DNA from: Acidobacteriota bacterium
GTDB lineage: Bacteria > Acidobacteriota > Thermoanaerobaculia > Gp7-AA8
Assembly (NCBI GenBank): GCA_003223695.1
Contig: QHVY01000175.1
Span: 3,998 to 13,455 of the forward strand
Reading direction: 5' to 3'
DNA: 9,458 nt
Under the pieces are notes generated by a model. It saw only the letters and a program-made list of their open reading frames with translations. It made no database searches and had not been told where the DNA came from. How positions within the stretch are numbered: position 1 is the first letter of the stretch; every line of letters begins with the position of its first letter. The position numbers and the translations under genes were made by a program. Shown here in pieces: positions 1 through 5,516 of the stretch.

Positions 1-361
1 AATGTTCGCGCCGAAAAAAATCGAGCCGAGGATTGCCGGAAATCGGCCGAGGCGATGAAGGTGATTGCCGACGCGACCACGTCCGCCGCCGTGCAGGTTG
101 TCCGTAACCGAGACGCCCGATGCACACGCCGCCTAACTTGCCGATGAGTGTGGAGTGATTTCGGCTGAATTGCGACGGCTCCTCTACCGGTTAGTCGCGA
201 GTCGACTTCGCACAATGCGGGCAAGCGCCCCGTGTTATGGGAGTGATTTAAAGGATGATCGCAATTCCAGAGTGTCTAGTTCCGCGTCTAGTTCGCATCC
301 GCCAGACGAATCGAGACAAGTCCAGACGGCGGTAAAATATTGAATCTGGAGGTGTCCGCGC
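1..361. other. No confident gene; leader region before first small ORF
   Basis: I see no convincing coding sequence here. On the plus strand the first frame is open from the window edge to a TGA near 144, but the roughly 47 residues are basic, have no recognisable motif and could be the tail of a gene lying to the left. The minus frames are short or compositionally random. The last 30 bases hold a promoter-like box and a ribosome-binding site, annotated separately. Confidence 0.4.
332..354 (+). promoter_or_regulatory. Promoter-like -10 box and strong Shine-Dalgarno site
   Basis: TAAAAT at 332-337 resembles a sigma-70 -10 box; the -35 side (around 309-316) is weak. GGAGGT at 349-354 is a near-perfect Shine-Dalgarno sequence, seven bases before an ATG at 362. 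The pair suggests that expression begins here, although the downstream ORF is only 59 codons long. Confidence 0.35.
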
Positions 362-541
362 ATGTCTCGAGACAAAGGCGGAACTCCCACTCAGGAGGTC
401 GTCGGTTGGAGCCCGATCAGCTCCACCAATCACATCGGATCCACCTGGCCGCAACACGCTCCTGGATGCGGTACGATTTATCCACCCAAGATCGGGAAGT
501 TGTCCACCGTACGCTCCTGCGGGTCCCAAATTCCATTGTGA
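362..541 (+). CDS. Small hypothetical protein, 59 aa
   Basis: This ATG ORF is picked out mainly by its excellent ribosome-binding site (GGAGGT, seven-base spacing) and a promoter-like box just upstream. The product is polar, with no membrane helix or signal peptide. It is rich in Gly, Ser, Thr and Pro in its second half and has two cysteines (in 'APGCGTIYP' and 'RSCGSQ'). I do not recognise a family. It stops at a TGA shortly before the decayed FG-GAP and sigma-54 pieces, so it may be the 5' remnant of a longer broken gene rather than a true small protein. Overlapping frames on both strands are also open here, so the coding call rests on the translation signals. Confidence 0.3.
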   Translation: MSRDKGGTPTQEVVGWSPISSTNHIGSTWPQHAPGCGTIYPPKIGKLSTVRSCGSQIPL

Positions 542-582
542 GCTGCGTCGCACGGAGAACATCGTCTCGGGGAGATTGAGAC

Positions 583-720
583 ATGTCTGCACGACGCAGT
601 GCGCTTCTCTCGCTGATCGCAAATTAGCCCGCCGGCACCCATCCAGTGGCCCTTACCGTCGGCGACTTCAACGGCGATGGCAGAGCCGACGGAACGATCA
701 CCGACATCGACGACCGAAAC
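583..720 (+). pseudogene. FG-GAP/VCBS-repeat protein remnant with in-frame stop
   Basis: A GGGGAG ribosome-binding site at 569-574 precedes ATG 583, which starts a hydrophobic signal-like stretch (MSARRSALLSLIAN) that ends at a TAG at 625-627. In the same frame directly after the stop, the translation reads PAGTHPVALTVGDFNGDGRAD. This closely resembles the FG-GAP/VCBS beta-propeller repeat of secreted or surface proteins, with the calcium-binding-like DxNxDGxxD core. The repeat then runs into GTITDIDDRN, which looks like the end of a PAS/PAC domain, so the fragment appears joined to the sigma-54 regulator remnant that follows. A single repeat with a stop codon and no downstream copies is a broken gene. 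The match is by eye to the family consensus. Confidence 0.4.
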
Positions 721-1028
721 ATGCCGAAGAAGAGCTGCGCAAATTGAAAGACCAGCTCTACAACGAGAACGTTGCGCTGCGCGACGAAATCAGCCAGGCA
801 CCGATGTTCGAGGGGATCGTCGGCTCCTCGACACCGCTGCGCCGCGTGCTCTCGCTCGTGACCAAAGTCTCCGGCACCGATTCGACCGTGCTGATCACCG
901 GCGAGACCGGAACGGGAAAAGAGCTGATCGCGCGCGCGATTCACAAGCGGTCACGGCGCGCGTCGCGGCCGTTCGTGCCCGTCAATTGTGGCGCCATCCC
1001 CATCGGGGTTTCATCTTCGAGCCGATGA
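691..1028 (+). pseudogene. Truncated sigma-54-dependent activator (PAS end plus AAA+ start)
   Basis: The translation from about 722 gives a coiled-coil linker (HAEEELRKLKDQLYNENVAL) followed by FEGIVGSSTPLRRVL and STVLITGETGTGKELIARAI. This is the N-terminal part of the AAA+ domain of FhlA/NorR-type enhancer-binding proteins. Walker A (GETGTGKE) lies at 900-923, and PFVPVNCGAIP follows where the family has VNCAAIP. The sequence then leaves the family and stops at 1028, so the GAFTGA loop, Walker B, arginine finger and HTH are all missing. Upstream, the PAC-like end GTITDIDDR sits in another frame; restoring one base near 718 would join it to KHAEEEL. The piece is therefore frameshifted at the front and truncated behind, and cannot act as an activator. 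Confidence 0.75.
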
Positions 1029-1074
1029 GCGACTGCCGGCCGTGGAGACGGTGCTCTGGGCGGGCCACGCCAGC

Positions 1075-1260
1075 ATGATCGCGATCGGTCGTTGGAATCT
1101 CATCGTCTCGCGCGTCGACGTTCCGCCGACGGTTCTGGTAATCGCGCTGAGCGTCCTGGTGCCTGCGGCGATCGTCAATGTCATCGTTCTGTTGCTGCGG
1201 CCCGTCGTCGGAGAGCGAGCGTCCCGTCCTCAGTTGCCGCTCCTGTCCCGCGGCAGCTAA
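1075..1260 (+). CDS. Possible small single-pass membrane protein or remnant, 61 aa
   Basis: The reading frame runs from ATG 1075 to TAA 1258-1260 and encodes one strong hydrophobic helix (TVLVIALSVLVPAAIVNVIV, about residues 19-38) followed by a short basic, proline-rich tail. There is no good Shine-Dalgarno site, and the same frame is open upstream across the point where the sigma-54 activator fragment ends. It may therefore be the 3' end of a gene that was fused to, or interrupted by, that fragment. I recognise no family. A hairpin follows four bases after the stop. Confidence 0.25.
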   Translation: MIAIGRWNLIVSRVDVPPTVLVIALSVLVPAAIVNVIVLLLRPVVGERASRPQLPLLSRGS

Positions 1261-1263
1261 AAC

Positions 1264-1288
1264 GAGTGCGGCCGAGACGGCCGCTCTC
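1264..1288. terminator. GC-rich hairpin, possible bidirectional terminator or palindromic repeat
   Basis: GAGTGCGGCC (1264-1273) pairs with GGCCGCTCTC (1279-1288) across a five-base GAGAC loop, with a single mismatch. It lies between the stop of the plus ORF at 1260 and the end of the minus-strand operon at 1302, a good place for convergent termination. There is no run of T on either side, so it may instead be a dispersed palindromic repeat. Confidence 0.4.
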
Positions 1289-1301
1289 CCATGCTCGGCG
1301 C

Positions 1302-1601
1302 TCAGTTCTGAATCGCTGCTCGCCGGCGGCTTCGGGGATACCGGTATTCAGCGCGATGAACTGCCGTACGGAGAAGGTCGCGCTTCAGATATTCGATTTT
1401 CACCAGACCGTTCGTGGCAGTCAGCAGCCGCCGAAGCGCCGCGCGGTTCAGAACGATCGAGCGCAGCCTCAGCGATGTGCTGCGCACCGCGTAGCAAATC
1501 GCGCTGCGATCGTTTGCGCATTCGACGCGCAGTGCCATGCTGCTCAGAACCCCGACGATCGCCGCTGCCACCCGCTCTGCGCTCTCTTGTTGGTTGCGCA
1601 T
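1302..1601 (-). CDS. Hypothetical protein, 99 aa, coupled to upstream lipoprotein gene
   Basis: This ATG ORF begins four bases after the TGA of the BamE-like lipoprotein gene (minus strand TGAGCTCATG), a spacing typical of translational coupling. The product is basic, with a short hydrophobic stretch near the N-terminus (RVAAAIVGVLSSMAL, residues 10-24), two cysteines (residues 28 and 36) and an arginine-rich C-terminus. I recognise no family. The composition is plausible for a real protein, but the GC-rich plus strand also has long open frames here (1092-1643 and 1178-1603), so coding status rests on the operon context. Its 3' end faces the hairpin at 1264-1288. Confidence 0.45.
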   Translation of the reverse strand: MRNQQESAERVAAAIVGVLSSMALRVECANDRSAICYAVRSTSLRLRSIVLNRAALRRLLTATNGLVKIEYLKRDLLRTAVHRAEYRYPRSRRRAAIQN

Positions 1602-1605
1602 GAGC

Positions 1606-1977
1606 TCAGTGCCCTTCCACGATTTCGTGCGTCAACGAGCTGACTTTGCGATCCGTGAAGGTGATCCAGGTGATCATTTGGTTCTGGTAGCTTGTGAGGT
1701 AACCCCACGATTCGGTGAATCCGTCGACCTCTCGTTTCTCCGCGTCGTGCCGCATGATTCCGCGAACTTCGTTTTGCGACTGCCCCTTGTGGATCTGTGA
1801 AATGACGCTGGTGTTGAACAGTGCGTCGTCACAAGCTCGAGCGCCTCTGTGATCAGGGGAACACGGTGCGAGGATGCCTCCCGCGACATTTATTCGTCCC
1901 ATCGGAAGTGACGGAGTCATGGACGCCGCGCAACCCGCGAGCGCCACACATGCGACTGCCAGAGTGATCTTGTGCAT
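1606..1977 (-). CDS. BamE/SmpA-OmlA-like lipoprotein, 123 aa
   Basis: A small exported lipoprotein, probably of the outer membrane. From ATG 1977 the N-terminus MHKITLAVACVALAGC is a textbook lipoprotein signal peptide with lipobox LAGC, Cys16 being the lipidation site. The C-terminal half has the SmpA/OmlA-type layout: a helix with I..GQSQNEV, a short helix, then strands in ESWGYLTSY and MITWITFTDRKVSSL, like the BamE fold used in outer-membrane protein assembly or other envelope proteins. Two additional cysteines (in APCSPD and RACDD) could form a disulfide. I chose 1977 because a longer in-frame start (2025) would bury the signal peptide behind a basic leader; the Shine-Dalgarno signal is weak for either. 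Related folds occur in many non-BamE lipoproteins, so a BamE role is not claimed. Confidence 0.75.
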   Translation of the reverse strand: MHKITLAVACVALAGCAASMTPSLPMGRINVAGGILAPCSPDHRGARACDDALFNTSVISQIHKGQSQNEVRGIMRHDAEKREVDGFTESWGYLTSYQNQMITWITFTDRKVSSLTHEIVEGH

Positions 1978-2034
1978 GCGTCGAGTGTACCGACGGACAG
2001 GACGACGGTCTGTGCAGAACAGCACACCACGCCG

Positions 2035-2472
2035 CTACACCGGCTGCGTGCAGAACTTACATCGCGTCGCTTTGATCGGAACGGGCGACAGGCATTGTGG
2101 GCAGTCGCGCAGGCTCGGCGTCGTCAGCTCCGCCGGTTTGCGCGTCATCGCATTGATCTGACGGATGACCAGAAACACGGCGAGAGCGATGATCAGAAAG
2201 TTGACGACAGTGGCGAGGAACACGCCGTAGTTCAAGGTCGCCGCACCGGCTGCCTTCGCCTGCGCCAGCGTTTCATAATGACCGGGAGACAGAGTAATGA
2301 AGTAGCTCGAGATGTCGTGCTTGCCGACGAGGATACCGATCGGAGGCATCAGGATATCGTCGACGAACGAGTTGAGGATCTTCGCGAACGCGGCGCCGAT
2401 GACCACGGCAACGGCGAGATCCAGAACGTTGCCTTTGATTGCGAATTCTTTGAATTCCTTCAGCATGCTCAT
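2035..2472 (-). CDS. mscL: Large-conductance mechanosensitive channel MscL with C-terminal zinc ribbon
   Basis: A homopentameric inner-membrane channel that opens under membrane tension and releases solutes during osmotic downshock. The N-terminus MSMLKEFKEFAIKGNVLDLA and the first helix (about residues 16-45, including AVVIGAAFAKILNSFVDDI and MPPIG) are diagnostic. A periplasmic loop follows, then the second helix (NYGVFLATVVNFLIIALAVF, 81-100). At 145 residues it is close to the usual length. The C-terminus departs from the E. coli form: it carries CPQC...CKFC (Cys124, 127, 138, 141), a four-cysteine zinc-ribbon-like knuckle. The start at 2472 is supported by AAAGGGG in the minus-strand leader; a longer open frame to 2778 is spurious and overlaps the neighbouring small gene. 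It lies in the same-strand block between a small membrane protein gene and the lipoprotein gene. Confidence 0.97.
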   Translation of the reverse strand: MSMLKEFKEFAIKGNVLDLAVAVVIGAAFAKILNSFVDDILMPPIGILVGKHDISSYFITLSPGHYETLAQAKAAGAATLNYGVFLATVVNFLIIALAVFLVIRQINAMTRKPAELTTPSLRDCPQCLSPVPIKATRCKFCTQPV

Positions 2473-2599
2473 GGCCCGGCCCCTTTGACGGCAATCGTGT
2501 TGGATGGAGTTGACGACCATGCGACCTTGCCGGCAATCGACATGGAGTCGGCGGCACTGCCAATCGATGCGACGGTGAACGGAAGGTCCCTTGGGGAAA

Positions 2600-2800
2600 T
2601 CAGGCGGGACCTGGATTCTCGCTCTCCTTCCGGCGTGGCGGAGCCGGACGGACGGCGGCGCGGCGTTCGCGCTGACGGACGATGAGCTGGTGGATGTTGG
2701 CGGCAATATGAGTGAGGAGAAGGCGCATCGGCAGAAACGCGGCTCCGATGGCGAGTACGAGGGCTGCAGCGAGGACAACGAGAATCACGGCAGTGTTCAT
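2600..2800 (-). CDS. Small single-pass membrane protein, 66 aa
   Basis: The translation is MNTAVILVVLAAALVLAIGA followed by more hydrophobic residues (helix about 4-24), then an amphipathic stretch (LLLTHIAANIHQLIVRQR) and a basic, proline-rich cytoplasmic-type tail. The start is fixed by a perfect Shine-Dalgarno sequence on the minus strand (AAGGAG, five bases before the ATG). It sits 64 bases downstream of the lytic transglycosylase stop and about 130 bases upstream of the mscL start, all on the same strand, so cotranscription is likely. No family is recognised. Small proteins of this design often assist or regulate membrane complexes, but nothing in the sequence assigns a partner. Confidence 0.7.
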   Translation of the reverse strand: MNTAVILVVLAAALVLAIGAAFLPMRLLLTHIAANIHQLIVRQRERRAAVRPAPPRRKESENPGPA

Positions 2801-2864
2801 GACTTCTCCTTAGTAACACGTGGATGGCGCTGTGTGCTGTGCAATTCGAGACAGGCCCGCGACT

Positions 2865-3743
2865 TCAGCTGCGGATGCGGATACGGATACGTCGTTCTTC
2901 CGGCGTGGTCCAGTGGATATCGATTTTCGGCCGCGATCCTTCAGGCATTGCGTCGCGGCGCTGCAGATACGAAGCGGGTCCTGACCCGCCAATTGAGAGG
3001 TCGCTTACCTGCCCTTCGATCCGTGCGCGCAGGTCACGCTGGAACCGATGGACCCTTTCGACGTAATCACGAGTCTCGTTGAATGGTGGCACGCCACCAA
3101 ACCGCCGGACGTTTCCCTCGCCTGCGTTGTACGCGGCGATCATATGGTCCTCATTTCCGCCGAAGCGGTCGCTGAGATACGCCAGGTATTTCGTTCCAGC
3201 GACGATGTTCTGCGTCGGGTTGGCGAGGTCGGTGGCACCGAGCCAGCGGCCAGTACGCGGAACCAGTTGCATCACGCCGACAGCGCCGCGATGCGAACGC
3301 GCGGTGGGGTGGAAGCTGGATTCAGCGCGAGCCACGGCCGCAACGAGCAGAGGCGACAGATTGTTCTTCTTCGCCTCGTTATAGATGATCGACCCGAAAG
3401 GCACATGCTTGAGGAAAAAATTGGCCTTGATCTGATCGGAAACCGTTGCGACGCCTCTGTCGACACCCCGTTCGAGTCGAACGGCGATCTCTTCCGCTGT
3501 CCGAAGACGCCGTGCGGCCGGTGGAGCTTCGCGATTCCCGTTGACGTCAATCGACTCGTAAAGGTTGAGAGGAACCAGACCGCCGAGGGCAAGAGAAACG
3601 CCGAAAGCCATCGCTGTGTACTTTTTCCGGAGCGATCTGAACTGTAAGGGTTTCGCGTTCTGGACTTCCCGTCTTAGCTGCGAGCGGTTGTATCCATCCA
3701 GAAACCGTTCCTGGAATGCCCTGGCCGTTTGTGGGTCATTCAT
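2865..3743 (-). CDS. Membrane-anchored lytic transglycosylase, SLT family 1, 292 aa
   Basis: Cleaves the MurNAc-GlcNAc bond of peptidoglycan, forming 1,6-anhydro-MurNAc. The catalytic domain (about residues 108-242) has the Slt70 signatures: LLVAAVARAESSFHPTA with catalytic Glu141, GAVGVMQLVP (154-163), the NIVAGTKYLAYL helix and AAYNAGEGNV (203-212). Residues 43-62 form one hydrophobic helix after a basic N-terminus, so it is probably an inner-membrane protein with the catalytic part in the periplasm. The C-terminus ends in an odd alternating RIRIRIRS tail. ATG 3743 has AAAGGA about ten bases upstream; the longer frame to 3800 would put non-conserved residues ahead of MNDPQTARAF. It is the first gene of the minus-strand block with the small membrane protein and mscL, which suits a cell-envelope or osmotic role. 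Confidence 0.93.
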   Translation of the reverse strand: MNDPQTARAFQERFLDGYNRSQLRREVQNAKPLQFRSLRKKYTAMAFGVSLALGGLVPLNLYESIDVNGNREAPPAARRLRTAEEIAVRLERGVDRGVATVSDQIKANFFLKHVPFGSIIYNEAKKNNLSPLLVAAVARAESSFHPTARSHRGAVGVMQLVPRTGRWLGATDLANPTQNIVAGTKYLAYLSDRFGGNEDHMIAAYNAGEGNVRRFGGVPPFNETRDYVERVHRFQRDLRARIEGQVSDLSIGGSGPASYLQRRDAMPEGSRPKIDIHWTTPEERRIRIRIRS

Positions 3744-3898
3744 ACGAAAACCGTCCTTTTGGAGGAGCAATTTATTTGGAGTGCAAGGAGGTGACCACAA
3801 AGGCAGTAGAAATATCTGAAATAAAAAGATTTATCCGCATCAATGGCCGTTTCCTGGCACGCGATCCGCTCATCAAGCACATCGGAGGTCCAAACAAA
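3744..3898. promoter_or_regulatory. Divergent promoter region with full anti-SD/SD complement
   Basis: This 155-base AT-richer gap separates the divergent transglycosylase (minus) and BON (plus) genes, so it must hold both promoters; no textbook -35/-10 pair stands out. At 3785-3794 it contains AAGGAGGTGA, the full complement of the 16S rRNA 3' end, but no start codon follows at a usable distance on the plus strand. On the minus strand the same bases read TCACCTCCTT, 25 bases before the transglycosylase Shine-Dalgarno. The plus gene's own ribosome-binding site is GGAGG at 3884-3888. Confidence 0.45.
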
Positions 3899-4390
3899 AT
3901 GAACCGCAAACCGACACGCTCTTTCCGGGCAGCGCTACTCGTATCACTCGCCGTCGCGCTCGTTCCTGCCGCGGCCCGCGCGCAGTCGGAGCCGGTCGAC
4001 CTCACCGCCATGTTCCGAAGCGCCGGCGCGGACATCACCGATCTCCGGGTCTATCAGATCAGCGACATCATCCTGATTCGCGGCACAACTGCCGACAGAG
4101 GAAAGGCCGAGAACGCTAGCCGTTTGGCAAGAAATCTTGGCTATCAGCGGGTCGCGAATCTCATTAATGTGGTCGAGCCCATTGCTGATGTGAATATCGT
4201 CCGGTCTGCCGAGGGCAGCCTGGGGCGGCAGCGAGCGCTCGACGGATGCAAGTTTCACATCGATTCCTTGAACGGAATCGTGCGAATCGGAGGCAGCGTC
4301 GACCGAGAATTGCAGAAGGATGTCGCGGTTGAGCTTCTGCGCAGAATCGATGGAGTCAAAGAAGTCCACTCCACGCTGAGGGTGCTCTGA
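3899..4390 (+). CDS. Exported BON-domain protein, 163 aa
   Basis: A periplasmic protein of the BON (OsmY-related) family, which in characterised members binds phospholipid or links envelope components. Residues 1-28 form a signal peptide (basic MNRKPTRSFR, hydrophobic AALLVSLAVALVPAAA, cleavage after ARA). Two BON-like units follow: about 45-93 (ISDIILIRGTTADRGKAENA...VANLINVV) and 113-162 (GIVRIGGSVDRELQKDVAVE...RRIDGVKEVHSTL), each with the glycine-centred strand turn and a helix. A single cysteine (Cys117, in LDGC) lies in the mature part. ATG 3899 has GGAGG nine to ten bases upstream; the longer frame to 3716 would bury the signal peptide. The stop overlaps the next start (TGATG), so this is gene one of a three-gene coupled operon. 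A paralogue of its second unit lies at 6578-6904. Confidence 0.85.
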   Translation: MNRKPTRSFRAALLVSLAVALVPAAARAQSEPVDLTAMFRSAGADITDLRVYQISDIILIRGTTADRGKAENASRLARNLGYQRVANLINVVEPIADVNIVRSAEGSLGRQRALDGCKFHIDSLNGIVRIGGSVDRELQKDVAVELLRRIDGVKEVHSTLRVL

Positions 4391-4908
4391 TGCGCGCCCC
4401 ATCCATTGATATTGCAGCAGAAGGAGCAGTCACGAAGATCCCGGCGCTCCGCGGCACCAAAAGGCACCGGAAGGTGACGATGCTCCGACCGTTGCGACAG
4501 ATTGCGCATCTGTGGCCCTTTGGCTACAAACGCGTACTCGTCCTTGAAGACGACACCATGATGCAGAAGCTGGTCACGAAACTCTTGCGACCGCTTCATG
4601 TCAGAGTCGACGTCTTTGGCAATGGACGTGACGTGGTCCGCCAGGTCGCGGCCGACGGCCATCGGTATGATGCACTGCTTCTTGACCTGATGATGCCCCA
4701 CGACGGAGGCCTAACAGTGCTCCGGAACCTTCGGGAACACCACCCATCCATACTTCGCCGAGTGATTCTCATGACCGGCACGCGAACCAGTATCACCGAT
4801 GCGTGGTTCCCCCTGGTGTTTGCTGTCGTTCACAAGCCATTCGATGGTTTGGCGCTGGTGACCACTGTACGCGCGTGCTTTCACCAGCCGGAAAGTCTGG
4901 TAGCGTGA
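4390..4908 (+). CDS. Single-domain response regulator (receiver only), 172 aa
   Basis: A CheY-like receiver with an N-terminal extension of about 45 residues and no output domain. The receiver begins at YKRVLVLEDD (acidic pocket Glu53, Asp54, Asp55). The phosphoacceptor is Asp99 in ALLLDLMMP, the switch Thr is Thr129 in ILMTGT, and the invariant Lys-Pro is Lys149-Pro150 in VVHKPFD, so phosphorylation chemistry looks intact. The start chosen overlaps the BON stop (TGATG). An internal ATG at 4480 with GGAAGG five bases upstream is a credible alternative that gives 142 residues. Its own stop overlaps the next start in the same TGATG way. No histidine kinase gene is present in the window, so its input must come from elsewhere; it may act by protein-protein contact. 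Confidence 0.93.
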   Translation: MRAPSIDIAAEGAVTKIPALRGTKRHRKVTMLRPLRQIAHLWPFGYKRVLVLEDDTMMQKLVTKLLRPLHVRVDVFGNGRDVVRQVAADGHRYDALLLDLMMPHDGGLTVLRNLREHHPSILRRVILMTGTRTSITDAWFPLVFAVVHKPFDGLALVTTVRACFHQPESLVA

Positions 4909-5426
4909 TGATCCGTTCAACACGGAGCGCGTCAGGTTGCGGCCGCGAATCGCGCCGGATGAAAGTAATCTTTCCAGAGCGCCGCCGCGCGAGACGTTAC
5001 GTGACACTGAAGAATGCAGGGATCGCCGGCATTGCCGTGGTCGTCGCGTTCCTTCTTCTTTCCGTGTGGGCTGCATTCCGTCCCCATTCAGCCGCTTCAA
5101 GCAACTTGATCTCGTCTCGTCAGCAGCCGTCCGATTCGATATCCATTCGCCATGACCCGATGGTTGTCAACGAGGGATCGATTCGCGATCACCCGGGAAC
5201 TGACTCGCTGTTGCTTGACGCCGGTGCGCTGGATCAGCAGCGAGCTGCCGCATCCGCTGCGCAAGCGCCATCGACCGCTGTCGAGCAAACGAACTTCGAA
5301 CATCGAACATCGCAGCTTGGCAAAGGACAGCGGATCACGATCTCGGGCGGGAGCGAAGGTGTTCAAGTTCACGCTGAGCCGATGCCTGCAGCCACTCCTT
5401 CCCAGACATCGGGGACGCCGCGGTAA
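4908..5426 (+). CDS. Hypothetical single-pass membrane protein, 172 aa
   Basis: The third gene of the coupled operon; its ATG overlaps the receiver's TGA. The basic N-terminus (RRRARRYVTLK, 25-35) precedes one clear transmembrane helix (NAGIAGIAVVVAFLLLSVWA, 36-55), giving an N-in topology with a periplasmic domain of about 115 residues. That domain is Ser, Gln, Ala and Pro rich and looks largely disordered, ending in a small hydrophilic motif (RITISGGSEGVQVHAEP). I recognise no family. A second start, ATG 4959 (MKVIFPERRR), is possible but lacks a strong Shine-Dalgarno. Placement after a BON protein and a receiver suggests an envelope anchor or reporter for the same pathway, but this is inference. 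The stop codon lies inside an 11-base inverted repeat. Confidence 0.65.
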   Translation: MIRSTRSASGCGRESRRMKVIFPERRRARRYVTLKNAGIAGIAVVVAFLLLSVWAAFRPHSAASSNLISSRQQPSDSISIRHDPMVVNEGSIRDHPGTDSLLLDAGALDQQRAAASAAQAPSTAVEQTNFEHRTSQLGKGQRITISGGSEGVQVHAEPMPAATPSQTSGTPR

Positions 5427-5473
5427 TCGCTGCTCCTGGTCGCGCCTGTACTGACCTCGGTGAGCGATTACCG
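5421..5473. repeat. Perfect 11-bp inverted repeat around the operon end
   Basis: CGGTAATCGCT at 5421-5431 is repeated inverted as AGCGATTACCG at 5463-5473, with 31 bases between. The left arm contains the stop codon of the membrane protein gene. No T-run follows, so it is not a classic intrinsic terminator. It could still end transcription, protect the 3' end of the operon mRNA, or be a protein-binding site. Confidence 0.5.
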
Positions 5474-5516
5474 ATCGCAGAGCTGAGCCTTGGATGTCGA
5501 GGCCTTCCTGCTCGGA

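Noticed and set aside
1..150. Possible membrane protein fragment on the minus strand (GRFPAILGSIFFGANI)
   Set aside because: Hydrophobic only over a short stretch, no start codon before an upstream stop, and no family match that I can defend.
1972..2685. Plus-strand 237-codon open frame
   Set aside because: It is antisense to mscL and the lipoprotein leader; the translation is Arg/Asp-rich without any domain, whereas the minus strand gives clear MscL.
2035..2778. Long MscL start giving 247 residues
   Set aside because: The added 100 residues overlap a well-supported small gene, are not MscL-like, and the internal ATG 2472 has its own AAAGGGG site.
3048..3647. Plus-strand 199-codon open frame
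   Set aside because: Antisense to the lytic transglycosylase, whose catalytic motifs are unambiguous on the minus strand.
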